64,000 nucleotides of DNA. Source: Gigaspora margarita (lineage: Eukaryota; Glomeromycota; Glomeromycetes; Diversisporales; Gigasporaceae). A program made the translations under genes and the position numbers. The stretch lies in contig WTPW01001098.1 of assembly GCA_009809945.1 (NCBI GenBank), forward strand, positions 1-64,000, in the 5' to 3' direction. This document shows positions 1-11,300 of this stretch, piece by piece; the first letter of the stretch is position 1, and each line of letters starts with the position of its first letter. The notes beneath the pieces were generated by a model that saw only the letters and a program-made list of their open reading frames with translations, searched no databases and had not been told where the DNA came from.

Positions 1-734
1 GCTCTCTTTCCTATAGGATTTTGTTGTTTATGCGATTTTTTGGGATTTTCAGGGGTGTACCGGAAAGAGTCCCTCATTTACAAAATTTATATACCCAAAA
101 TTAGTTTTTATATTGTAAGAAAAAAATTTTAAGTTATATATAAGCTAAAAATTGATAACTTTAAGAAAAAAATATTTTAAAAAATTTTATCACAATTTCT
201 CTATAATCTTNTTTAGTTTTAGTTTTAANNCTATNGTTCTTAAGACAATATTGNAGTTNATATAANGGATGATAACTTTTATTATTGCAACTTTAATGAT
301 TTATTTGTAAAAATTAAGGCTTGTATTAGAAGTAAAAATTTTTTTTATAGACGGAAACATATGAAATTTAGAAAAACCTAAAGAAAAATTTTAATAGTAA
401 AAATGCTAATACAAGAACTTTAAACTTTGATTATATTAAAGTTTTCTAATAATTTTAAAAAATTTTTATAACAAAGTTATTAAAACAAAACTCAAATTAT
501 ATTTTTTACTTAGAAAAGATATAGCTAAAATCAATATTTAAAATTTTATTAAAATTTTTAAAATATGCAGGCAAATTTGCCTGTGTTACAATCTAAGGGA
601 TAGTATAAATTTACGTAATTATTACCCCTACATAATATTCTAAACTAATCATAAGTTTTCGTAAGTTTATATCTGCATAAAAACTTGCAGAAGTTTACGC
701 ATATTTTTTTTGCTAATGTAGATTCTTGCACTAA
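1..734. other. AT-rich intergenic DNA, no gene
   Basis: Very AT-rich sequence with scattered ambiguous bases around 211-266. No open frame with coding character is visible on either strand. The first 100 bases contain a slightly GC-richer segment (gtgtaccggaaagagtccc) that could be the edge of a repeat cut by the window boundary. I see nothing else interpretable. Confidence 0.6.
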
Positions 735-1110
735 ATAAACTTATTCAGCACTAAAAAATATATTAAATTAGTATATATTATTTGTTTACTTTTTTTAAAA
801 TTTATTTAATTTTGAAAAATATTATCAAAAATTCAAAATTAAGCATCTTTGTCTTAAATAAACTTGTTGGTGAAACTAATCTCTGATAGTGCACCAATAG
901 TCAATCGATAGTGCACCATAAATCTGGTAAAACAAATGCACTAATAGTTATAGAAAAAGCTAATTTTCAATGGTACACCAATGGTGTTTTGCTAGTGCAC
1001 CAGTTTTTTGGTGAAACTAATTAGTTTTACTAACAAGCTTAGTCTTAAACTTTAAGAAAAATAAAATAAAATATACCAATATAATATATTTTTTGGTACT
1101 AATCAAGTTT
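735..1110. repeat. Foldback element with AATAAACTTG inverted ends
   Basis: The motif aaataaactta...aaaaaatatatta near 735-775 is repeated inverted near 1073-1125 (taatatattttttgg...caagtttattt). The centre (about 866-1024) holds several copies of the word AGTGCACCA and its complement, between two copies of TTGGTGAAACTAAT. Related AATAAACTTG inverted units recur at 1379-1424/2050-2095, 5250-5290/5395-5440 and inside the TA-inserting family described further on. It is noncoding and probably a decayed non-autonomous DNA transposon. Confidence 0.5.
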
Positions 1111-1169
1111 ATTTAGAGCAAAAAGTTAGAATTAACTAGTAAAACATAAAAATTTGTATAATTTTATTA

Positions 1170-1330
1170 ATAAAAGTTATGTTATTAATTATCTAATTAT
1201 TTTTTATTAAAGGCCTACTCCTCTCTTTCTCCTTTATTATATAAATAGTCAGATTTCTTATATATAATTTCAACTTTTTTTTCCTCTTCCCTCTTCTAAA
1301 AAATTATCTAATTTTTGATACTTTTCTAAA
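1170..1330 (+). repeat. Dispersed repeat, second copy at 60735-60880
   Basis: The stretch beginning gttattaattatctaatta and containing aggcctactcctctct, then tataatttcaac and aaaaattatct, recurs in the same orientation at 60735-60880 with point differences. Both copies are pyrimidine-rich in the middle and noncoding. The family is unidentified. Confidence 0.5.
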
Positions 1331-1756
1331 ATTATACAAATTCCTATTATTCTCTAAATCTTACTATTTGATTTTAGCTTTTTGCTCTAAATAAACATGT
1401 TTGGTACCAAAAGATATATTAGACTATACAAATTAAATTAGTTGTTTCTTATTATATGAAACAAGCAAATAGAATCTGGCTAGCTAACAAAAAATTATAC
1501 TTAATATAAAAATTTTTTAAATTTTTTTAATATAAAAATTTCTTAAATTTTTTTTTAAAAAAAAATTTTTAATCTTTTTAAAAAAGTGATCTAGCCAAGT
1601 AATAAGTAACAATTTTATTTGTTTGTGTAGTCTTATATCAATATATTTTATTTTATTTTTCTTAAAATTTAAGGCAAAGATACTTAATTTTGAATTTTTA
1701 ATAAAATTTTTCAAAATTAAATACTTTTTTTCAAATTTTAAAAAATGTATACTGAT

Positions 1757-2041
1757 TAGAGTTCCTCAAATTCAAATCAAATCAAATATTGGATTAATTT
1801 GAATTTGATCAAATCAAATTGACCCTGATTTGAATTTGATTTGATTCAAATATTTGGATTTGAATTTGATTTGAATTTGAATTTTAATAGTAATTTTTAA
1901 ATCAAATCAAATATTTGTCAAATTAAATCAAATTTGACCAGATTTGAATTTGATCAAATCAAATATAGTCAAATTTGAATTTGAATTTGATCAAATATTT
2001 GATTCAAATATTTGAAGATCAAATCAAATTGCAGAACCCTA
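1757..2041. mobile_element. hAT-like MITE with TTTGAATTTGATC word arrays
   Basis: A 285-bp element bounded by TAGAGTTC and GAACCCTA, flanked by the 8-bp direct repeat ATACTGAT (1749-1756 and 2042-2049). An 8-bp duplication and termini of the form YARNG are hAT hallmarks. Almost the whole body is a tandem, strand-alternating array of the word TTTGAATTTGATCAAAT, so the element can fold on itself. It has no coding capacity. It sits inside an older foldback repeat (1379-2095). Confidence 0.75.
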
Positions 2042-2396
2042 ATACTGATTTAATATATTTTTTTGTATTGAATAAGTTTACTTAGTAAAAAAAGTTATGA
2101 ACAATTAGTAAATTTCATATAAAATAATATTTTTAATACTATAATAATAAAATTATACAAATTTCTGTAATCCTCTAAATTTTACTAAAAGATTCTAACT
2201 TTTTGCTTTAAATAAACTTGTTTAATAGTGTGACAACTTAGAGAAGTTGTCAAGTTGTCACTCCCAAACAGCAGGTTAAAAGTTCAAATCTTATTAATGA
2301 CAATAATTAAAAATAGGCCTGCATTTAGTAAGACCTCTGAACAATATATATAGTGATTATATTAGCTTTAATATAAACTTTTTAAAAATTTTATTA

Positions 2397-2611
2397 CTGT
2401 ATTCTTCCAAAAATAAGCACCCCTCAGAGCAATATAAAATCCAAAATTCTCGTGATCTAGTGATCGAATCTGTATAATTTTGGTACCATTTGAAACGTTT
2501 TGATAAGCTGATTCGAATGGTACTAAAATTATGCAGATCCGATCACTAGATCATAAGAATTTTGGCTTTAAAAATTGCTCTGAAGGGGTGCTTATTTTTG
2601 GAAGAATACGG
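2397..2611. mobile_element. Foldback MITE, TA target, AAATAAGCACCCC ends
   Basis: A 215-bp near-perfect inverted repeat beginning CTGTATTCTTCC and ending GGAAGAATACGG, flanked by TA. Tc1/mariner-type elements insert at TA. Both arms contain CAAAAATAAGCACCCC. The inner part is a separate hairpin module (gatctagtgatcga ... ttttggtaccatt and its complement) shared with the element at 33104-33633. It is noncoding. Confidence 0.7.
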
Positions 2612-2794
2612 TAAGTGAATTAACTATATTTTATATATAAGCTTTAATATTTAATTAATTTTATCCAATTAACAAATATAATATTATTTTTTTTTTAAAA
2701 AAAATTTTAAACCAACTTTTATAAAAATTTTTTCAAAAAAACTTTTTTTGTAAAAATTTTTTTTTATTTTTTTATTCAGTTATTATAAATCAAA

Positions 2795-3100
2795 CCAGTG
2801 GTGTTCAACACTAGTAATATGAAATTTATGTAACATGCAAATCAAAATAAAAATAAAAACAAAAAGTAAATTTTAATTAATATTAGGGTTAGAGTTAAGG
2901 CCTGGGATAGAACAAGAGCATAGATTATACCAAAATTTTACGAGAAATTTTTTTTGTTAGAGCCTCAAAGATGATTTCATAATCGAATTTTTGCATTATA
3001 GTTATTTTTCAAAAATATCAAAAAAATTTGCATTACATCTGATTTTCAGGTTACACTGCAGCTCATAATAAAAATTATAGTGGTGTTGAACACTAGTGGT
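2795..3100. mobile_element. Small inverted-repeat element, GTGTTCAACAC ends
   Basis: The ends read ccagtggtgttcaacacta and, inverted, tggtgttgaacactagtgg. The terminal block is itself palindromic (GTGTTCAACAC). The interior (2884-3058) is a copy of the dispersed family that starts with telomere-like TTAGGGTTAG. A clear target duplication was not identified, so the class is unassigned. Confidence 0.45.
2884..3058 (+). repeat. Telomere-motif-headed dispersed repeat, copy 1
   Basis: Begins attagggttagagttaagg and continues with ataccaaaattttacgagaaa, tgttagagcctcaaaga, and ends near acatctgattttcagg. The same order of blocks is seen at 44880-45090, 57052-57260 and 58400-58610. It is noncoding. 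The TTAGGG-type head is degenerate in this copy. Confidence 0.5.
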
Positions 3101-3207
3101 GTGATTTAACAATGCCATTTTTATTTTGTTATTCAAACTTTAAATATAATTTTTATAAAATTTATCAATTTTATCTACTTTGAATAATATAATATTAAAG
3201 GCTTAAA

Positions 3208-3454
3208 CAGTAATCAAGTGAGATTAAAGGGCAAAAGTGATGGGTAAAAGAATGGACCAGAGTATTTGAATAGGCAGGTCCCGTAGTTGGTCTGCAGGTA
3301 TGGCAGCTAGTGTAGAACCTTAGGGTGGACTATTTAAATTAGACACCAAAAGTGCATGTGTAGCTAGTTGTATACTCGTTAATGTAATAACCATCATTAA
3401 TATCAATAAAGACTTTGTTGGCCAAGTAGAAGGCCATTAAACAACAAAAAAAAA
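3208..3454 (+). mobile_element. SINE-like or truncated LINE retroposon with A-tail
   Basis: A ~247-bp insert ending in acaac followed by a run of A, flanked by a 16-bp direct repeat with one mismatch (atattaaaggcttaaa at 3192-3207; atatttaaggcttaaa at 3455-3470). A long variable target duplication plus a 3' A-tract is the signature of target-primed retroposition. The body has mixed composition and no open frame. I could not place convincing A and B boxes, so SINE versus a 5'-truncated LINE is undecided. Confidence 0.65.
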
Positions 3455-3809
3455 ATATTTAAGGCTTAAATATAACCTTTTGACCAATTATTTGCTTTTC
3501 AAATATAATATTTTTATAAAAAAGTAATCTTTTTAACCAAAATTTCAATATAACTTCTATATATATTGTTTGGGTCCTGTTTGGTAACTGTTAGATTATA
3601 TAAAAACCTGTAACCTTGGTTTACTATCTAGTAATAAAAGCTTGCAGGTGCAATAGTATTTGTTATACTATAAATTTAAAGAACTAAAAAAACAGAAACC
3701 TGTTTGGCAAGTCCTGAGTAAGAAAATAATAAAGATTTTTGATAGCACTATTAGAAAAAAGGTTGGTACCAGGATTGATAAACCTTATAAAGGCATAGTA
3801 CATAAATCT

Positions 3810-4805
3810 ATGGTTCATGTCACTTATAGTCATCAAAGAAATTCATATAAATTCAAATAGCATCTTGTTTTTTTAATTTAAGTGATATTAAAAATATAAA
3901 CCATAAAAATAGTAAATTCAATGCTGCTCTTTCAGATTTACAGTTTATTTTTTTTCTGTAATTTGTTATTTTTTTTTTTTAATGTTTAAGGTGAGACCTT
4001 GCTCTTATCTTTATTAAATTTAATTGAAACTTTTTACAATACTGGAAAAACTTTCGTTTTTTAAATCTAATACTAAAAATAAAAACTCAGACATATACTA
4101 AAGTAAACTACAATACTTATCTGCGGCCTAAACCTACCAGAGTGGCCAAGGCTCACCTAGATTTGTGTATATGTAAAAATATCAGAAGGGTGTGTGGAGT
4201 ATTTGATCCATTTAATAAGCCAAGTTTCTATTTTGAGCATGGAAATATGTATTGTGGATTCATAGTCTTGTGTATGATTTGTTGACTGACTGATTGAATT
4301 TAGAGAGATAGCTGGAGTTGGGTATTGTAGATGTACTTGATGAGTAATTTGTTATTTGTGAAGTATCAAAGGTTAAAGTTAATAAATTTCTCAAATTTCG
4401 GATTAAATATGAATATTTTTAGGTGGTATGAATTTTTGACCAATAATAACCCAGTGGTATGAATTTTTGACCAATAATAATCCAGACACGTGACTAAATC
4501 TAATATGGTTCATGTCACTTATAGTCATCAAAGAAATTCATATAATTTCAAATAGCATCTTGTCTTTTAATTTAAGTGATATTAAAAATATAAACCATAA
4601 AAATAGTAAATTCAATGCTGCTCTTTCAGATTTACAGTTTATTTTTTCTGTAATTTGTTATTTGTGAAGTATCAAAGGTTAAAGTTAATTAATTCTCAAA
4701 TTTTGGATTAAATATGAATATTTTTAGGTGGTATGAATTTTTGACCAATAATAACCTAGTGGTATAAATTTTTGACCAATAATAATCCAGACACATGACT
4801 AAATC
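3810..4805 (+). repeat. ~320-bp direct duplication split by an insertion
   Basis: The block starting ggttcatgtcacttatagtc at 3812 recurs at 4507, and the following block (gtgaagtatcaaaggttaaag through ccagacacgtgactaaat) occurs at 4358-4500 and 4669-4805. The first unit is interrupted at 3972-4344 by a truncated LINE end. A further short tandem duplication (ggtatgaatttttgaccaat) lies within each unit. Nothing in it looks coding. Confidence 0.6.
3972..4344 (-). mobile_element. 5'-truncated LINE 3' end with 13-bp TSD
   Basis: The insert is flanked by the direct repeat taatttgttattt (3959-3971 and 4345-4357). On the minus strand it ends in an A-run, as expected for a LINE. Its internal blocks (aaggtgagaccttgctctta; cggcctaaacctaccagagtgg; ggctcacctagattt) match 46890-47080, which lies directly 3' of a LINE RNase H/zinc-finger relic. 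It is therefore the same family, here reduced to the 3' untranslated end. Confidence 0.65.
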
Positions 4806-5599
4806 TGATAAAAATTTTGGAATGATCTACATTTTTTGATGAGTATAGGTGATGCGAACCATAAAAATTTTGGAATGATCTGCATTTTTTGATGAGTATA
4901 GGTGACATAAACCATAGTAGGGCCTAAAAAATAGAACTTGAGCTGTTGGTAGAGTATATATCAAGTTTGCATCTAGAACTTTGGTAAAAAAATAGATCTA
5001 AGCTTAAATAGTTTGGTAAAGTGTTAAAAATCAGAGGCTTTAATAGAAGAATTTACAAGTAGATTTCAGATATAACAATTAGTAAATAATTTTTGGATGA
5101 AACCTTTAAATAAACAATAACTAAAGTTGTATGAGTGGCTAATTGTAGTTTTATTAATATGCAAATGTAATACCTTTTTTGTAAAAAGATTGTATACTTC
5201 AAATAAAAATTCTAGTGAAGATACTGCTCTTTAAAAAAAAATAAAAAATAAAAATAAACTTGTTTAATATCAAAAAATATATTATTTTAGTATATTTTAT
5301 TAAAATTTAAAGCAAAGATATTTATTTTAAATTTTTGATAAAAATTTTTAAAATTAAGCCTCTTTTTTTTAAATATTAAAAAAGTAATATATAAAATATA
5401 TTTTTTGATGCTGAACAAGTTTTTTTAGTACAAAAAGTTATAATCAATTAGTAAAAATTTCAAATAATATAACATTTTTAATAATTTTATTAATAAAATT
5501 ATACAAAATGCTATAATTTTCTAAATTTTACCAATTAATATATACTTTTTACTATAAGTAAACTTGTTTAGTATTCAAAAATACATATATATATATATT
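4806..5599. other. Decayed repeat DNA, no gene
   Basis: Contains a short direct duplication (ttttggaatgatctacattttt around 4814 and 4869) and AATAAACTTG foldback remnants at 5250-5580. No frame with coding character is visible. Confidence 0.5.
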
Positions 5600-6019
5600 T
5601 AGACTCAAACTAGTTTGCAAACTTTGAACCAGTTCTGAACCAAATTTATGTTTGAGTTTGGGTTTAGTATAAAGTTTAAAAATTGTAGAGTTTGAACCCT
5701 GGACTAGACTGAACCAAACCAAACCTGGACTACAAATCTAGAAGCACTTGTTTATATAAATGCTAAATTGAATCTAAACATGTTCATAAACTTAAAAACT
5801 AAACCTGAACTGAATCTAAACCAGCTCTAAAAGTTCAATACTAAACTAAACTTGAACATGCTTTAAAAAATATTCAAGTTTATGTTCAGGTTCAAAATTA
5901 AGCCTGAACCTAAACTTGATCTAAGTTTTGTTTATTTAGGTTTATAGAAATACTAGCTAAAATTAGCTAAAATTATGCAAACTCAAATCTAAGATATATC
6001 AAAGTTCTTTGAGGTTCTA
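5600..6019. mobile_element. Word-array element related to the 27.9-kb hAT-like copy
   Basis: The segment is filled with variants of CTAAACCTGAACT and its complement, and has the core aaactagtttgcaaact shared with 27890-29653. Candidate ends are TAGACTC on the left and GGTTCTA on the right, with AT-only flanks that resemble a target duplication but are too low in complexity to be decisive. It is noncoding. Confidence 0.45.
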
Positions 6020-6429
6020 ATATATTTTATTAAAAAAATTGCTAACTAATATAACTAATGGAGCCAATGGAATTAATAGAGCCAATAAAGCTAAAAAAAA
6101 TTAGATATTAGTTATTAACAAATACTATATTATAAGTTAGTGGTTTTTATTGGTTTATTCGCAAATTATTTTTAATAGAGCAATAGAATAATACCAATAA
6201 AGTTGTTTTTCATTTATTCTAATAGATAAATATGCTAACTTTGCTATTGGGTTATATTCTATTTTATGCTTTTAGATTTAAACAAGATAAATTTTTTTTT
6301 TTTTATGTTTTTATATATTTTATATATTAATTAAAATTTTCAAAAATATGGAAAAAATAGTGATTTAACTTAGATATGACTTTGACAATCTCAATGACCA
6401 TGTTGAAAAAAAAAAATAGTAGTCTAAAC

Positions 6430-6995
6430 CTACCTTGGTGTATTAACAATCTGGTATTTCCTAAAGATAAATTGATTTTGTATCAAGTAAACCTTTCTTG
6501 TGCACATAACAAATGCTGTAAAGGAAAAAATTATAAGCATAAAGATAGCTTAAATATTAAAATTAGCCTAGTAGATAATGAGATATAGCAGGATCCCAAA
6601 AAACTGATACAATTTAGATAAGTTTGTATAATTTTAGCCAAATAGATATATAAAATAAAGCAAATTTTAAAAAAAATTTACTATATAAAAAAGCAATATT
6701 TGATGAATTTCAATGCAAAATTTTCTTTTTTATAATAGCTTAGTTATATCAGAGTTCTTCAGGGTCCCGGTATAGCCATTTTTGTCTTTACAACTATATG
6801 TTTACTTTGTTTATATCATATAGTTGTGAAGACAAAAACATCTATATCGCATGATCCACTAGGTCAAATTTAATGTTTCAACTATCATTATGCTCAGAAT
6901 TTTCTCCTCTACATCGTTTGTTATGCGCACAAGTGAGGTTTACTTAGTATGAAATCGATTTACCCTTAGCTGTTAGGGAAACACCAGATTCTAAA
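6430..6995. pseudogene. Inverted pair of coding-like fragments
   Basis: 6430-6590 (plus) and 6840-6995 (minus) are about 75% similar inverted copies. Both translate to related peptides: the plus copy contains QVNLSCAHNKCC and SLVDN, the minus copy VNLTCAHNKRC and DLVDHAI with in-frame stops. Differences between the copies often fall at third positions, suggesting an ancestral coding exon duplicated head to head. A separate tight hairpin (tttttgtctttacaactatatg and complement) lies at 6779-6831. I do not recognise the protein. The 70-codon frame at 6376-6588 overlaps the plus copy. Confidence 0.4.
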
Positions 6996-7347
6996 TAGGC
7001 AAAATTTAATACTGTAATAGTTTAGAAAAATTCGAAAAGATTAGAAAACAATAAACAATTTTTACTGGATATCGCACAATTTTATCCTTTTCACAAGCAT
7101 GTGAGGTTACATAATAAATCCGCAAATTTAATTGGTTGACTATTTTTGTTCACCAATTACTTTTGCGTATTTGTGTATTTGTGTGTAACTTCACGTGCAG
7201 GAACAAGTGCATTCGTATAACTAATGATTTTGAAAAAAAATGAATATTAAGAATAAGTATTAAGTTTAAACCTTATTAATAATAAAGATCTTATTTTTAT
7301 TAATTTATTAGAAGTCTTCAGAGTACGTATTTATAGAACTCTAAGAA

Positions 7348-7737
7348 CAGGGACGGTGAATAATATCGATTTGTATCGATCATATATAAAACGATATTTT
7401 TAGGCCAATTCATGGGGAAATCGATATTTTTGCAAATTTTAATGCAATGTAACAATATGCACTTGGGCAAAATTAAAGTATAATTCGGGCCTGGCAATAT
7501 AAATTTGCTAATTTGAACCGTTGATAAGCTTCGGTAAAATAGACAACAAACACGTCAGAAGAAGAAAGAAATTTTAGTTACTGATCACGTTATATCACGT
7601 TATCTGTAACTGTTTTACAAACTTTTGCATTCTAATTGGCCAATCATGAGTACATCGATATAACAGATAAATCGATATTTTTAACCATACCGATCGATAT
7701 TTTTGCAAAATCAAATCGATATTATTCACCGTCCCTG
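7348..7737. mobile_element. hAT-like MITE, CAGGGACGGTGAATA ends
   Basis: A 390-bp element beginning CAGGGACGGTGAATAATATC and ending with its inverse, flanked by the perfect 8-bp duplication TCTAAGAA (7340-7347, 7738-7745). CAGGG plus 8 bp is diagnostic of hAT. The subterminal regions repeat the word ATCGATATTTTT. A relative occurs in opposite orientation at 44597-45261. It has no transposase, so it is non-autonomous. Confidence 0.85.
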
Positions 7738-8325
7738 TCTAAGAATTACTATCAAATTACTGTGTCCAGTGATTTTCATGAATCACATCGGAAATCGGAA
7801 ATCAGAAATCTAGAAAAAATGCCAGTACATATGATTGACTAAAAATTATTTCTAACCAATCACAGATTTGCATTTTTTCTAGATCTATGATTTAAATCGC
7901 AATTTCCTTTTTCTGATTGATCAATAAAAAAATTCGTGGGTTACTGTTATATAATTTTCTTCATTGAGATTGATAAAGTTAACGTTATACATACATACAT
8001 ACAATCATTGTTATTTTTATCGCCTGATAAATGACTAAAATGTTTCAAATTTGAAAATCAGTCGATTTTTANNAAAAAAAAAAAAAAAAAATCACAGAAT
8101 TTTTTGCAATTATAAAAAAAGATATAATTTATTCAAAATGTATGCAGTTATGTTATAAAAGTATGCATTTATAATAAGTATAATTGCATATTGTAAATAG
8201 AATATATTATATATATAAATTCGGTCAATTCATGAACTTTAAATCATGTTATGAAAAATAATTATTTTAATATGAATATATGTAGTTATGCATAAAGTTT
8301 TAAACATTTTTAGTCAGCTATTTAG

Positions 8326-11300
8326 TTAACTTTGCTGGGCTGATTGTATTTCATTTTTTCTTTGTTCTGCTATAGAAAATAATGACATAATGAAACCTTG
8401 TTTATTTTTATCGTTATCAAGGTTTTTTGTAAGATGATTATAAGATGTTGGATAATGTTGTTGAACACCTAAAAAATTAATAAACATAATTATTAAATAC
8501 TATATCTTATAACAAAATTAAGATAGAAATTGAGAAAGAACGTATATTTGAAATTTTCTTACCAATGAATGATTCATGAAATTTTATATAGACATCCACT
8601 TTATCTAACGGTGATTCAAACATAACTTCTTCTTCCATCTCTTCTTCATGTTCATTTTCATCATCATCAGGGTTATTCTTGGCAGCCTATATATATATAT
8701 GAAATGGTTTAGTAAACATGTAATGATACCACATAAATATTTTATAACAATCATAATCATGACTAATAAATTACCTCTTGTGCCAAAAACTCTAAATATT
8801 GCGTATCTTCATCAACTACATTTTCATCATCTAAAATATTTATTTAAAATACATATTAAATAAAGATTGTGTAATATAAAAATAATATATAAAATTAAGT
8901 ATTCAATTATTTTATTAACCATTGTCAACGCTATCATCTTCACCATACGCTTTTTCGAGGGATTCAAGTTCATCTTCGTCATCACTATCTTCTTCATCAA
9001 AACTTTTCTCAAGATTTTCTCGATCTAATAATAAATTAATAAGATTTTATAATTTATTAAATACAAAAAAAATAAAATAATTTGCTTGCTTACTCTCTTC
9101 GGCTATAGGTAGAGATTTAAACACTGTTAGAATACCATCCAAAACTTGCGTCCATCCAGCTTGTAATGTAGGTGGCAATTGTTCAAAAGGTATTTCTAAT
9201 AGTGAACAAAGCGCTACGATAACAAGTTTTTTATCATGAACACGTTTAAATTTGTCAATGTGTTCAAACCATATCGAAAAAAATGCTTGAGTAAAGCCAC
9301 GTTCTTCAAGATTACGCAAAGTCAGAATAGGATTATAGTAGAGACAATTGATTACCTAAGAGTCCACCATATATTAATCAATTAAATCAAATATTACCAA
9401 TAAATTAGATAATTTGCTAAAAAAAAAAAACTTACAATTTCTATACAATATATTTTAAATGGTAACGTGGTAATACTTGGTAGGTCAGTTAAATAACGAC
9501 AACCAAGTACAAGAAATGGGCCAACATACTATAATATGAATAAACAAATTATAAAAAAGAAAATATAAAATCAAAATAATCAAAATAAATTATAAAAAAT
9601 AAATACCTGATCTACATAACCACGACAATTCAACAATACAGATTCGATCAACTTACAAGCGCAAGTACGTTCACTTTCATTGATACGATCACTATTCATA
9701 ACCTAAAAATCCAAATATCCTTTAATATTAAGTCAACATAAGGTGAATGACAATACATTAACAATTAACAATTAACGATTAATCATACAGTTTCAATGAC
9801 ATCATATATTCTAGCTTGCAAATCAGCATTTTGCACAAAAACCCCAGTACCATAAGATATATAATTATCCAAAGAAGGAAGCATTTCTAAAAGAAAAAAC
9901 AAAGTATAAGATTGGTTGAAAGAAATAATAATAATGAAACTTTTGAAAATAAATTTAATGTAATACCTTCAATATAATCAATTCCAGATATTTTATCATC
10001 TCCTTTAAATGTTTTATATATTAAGTCAAATATTCCCCACATTGTAGGTGATATTTGTTTTGTGGAATACGTACAACTATCGATAATATCAAAGATATCA
10101 TCATATAAATCTGATGAAAAATTGAATTAATAATAATAATATTATTATTGTTGTTGTTGTTGTTGTGAAAATTAGTCATTAAATTAAATAGATAATTTAT
10201 TAATTTATTTTCTTACCAGTAATTGTATTTTCTAGTGTATAAGTAATAATAGGCAATAATGCATTCTCTAATTGAGCTAAAATTTCTGGAGTACTTTCCA
10301 AACTAAGAATCAAGGTAGTTATTGTTTTAAGAACACCCGCAGCAGCCATCGTTTTATCGCAATTATCATATGATGGATCATAAATGTCTTCACTTCCCGA
10401 AACTGCAGGAGCATTTTGATAGTCTTGCATAATCCGTAAGAATGCATTTCGCTGTATTTATATCAGCATTTTTATGAAATTAATTTTCTTTTGTCCATCA
10501 AAATTTTTTTTTTTTTTTTACTAGAAAAAAAATAGATTTAAAAGTCATACTAATTGTTCACATAGTTGAATAGCGAAAGGACTTAATTCCTTGGAAAATA
10601 CTTCAACAAAATCTTCCATTACATTCGCAAGTGTATCAGTATCAATTTGATTTGTTAAATCGAGAAGTTCTTTTTTTTTTTTTCACCAGAAATAGACATT
10701 AAAAAAAAAAAAAAAGATAAATATGAAACAAGACATTTTTCATAAATTCATGTAAACTCTTTGAATACTTATTGAACGACTAATATACAAAAGTAATATA
10801 TAAATGTAATAATTACGCTGCATAACCATTGGTATATTAGGAATTAGTGCGACTCTTACTAAATAGATAATAAAGATTAAAAAAAAAAAAGGCAAGTTTA
10901 AAAAAATAATAAGAATAATGTATATTACCTGTCTCATGTCGTATCATGCTTTGCAAAGCCAAACAAGCTTGAACTTTTACTGGAAGTTCTTCATCACGCA
11001 TACAATTAGTAATTCCTTGAAATGCAGTAGCTAGATTTGATTCTTGTTCAAAATCCAATCTATCAAACTTGATAATCATATCACATGCCTAATATTTATT
11101 AAAATTAATTAATTATGAAAAATAATAATAATTAATAATAAAAATAATTAATAATAATAATTAATAATAATAAAAATTATTTACCCTAGCTCTTAAAAAT
11201 GGATATGGACTTTGAAATTCAGAAAACACATGAGTTATAAGGAAACCTTCCATAAGATGAGCAACACCAGATTTTTTACGCATAACCATATCACTAAGAC

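Noticed and set aside
2215..2300. tRNA-like segment with ggttaaaagttcaaatctt
   Set aside because: A possible T-arm is visible, but no consistent acceptor stem, D-arm or anticodon arm could be drawn.
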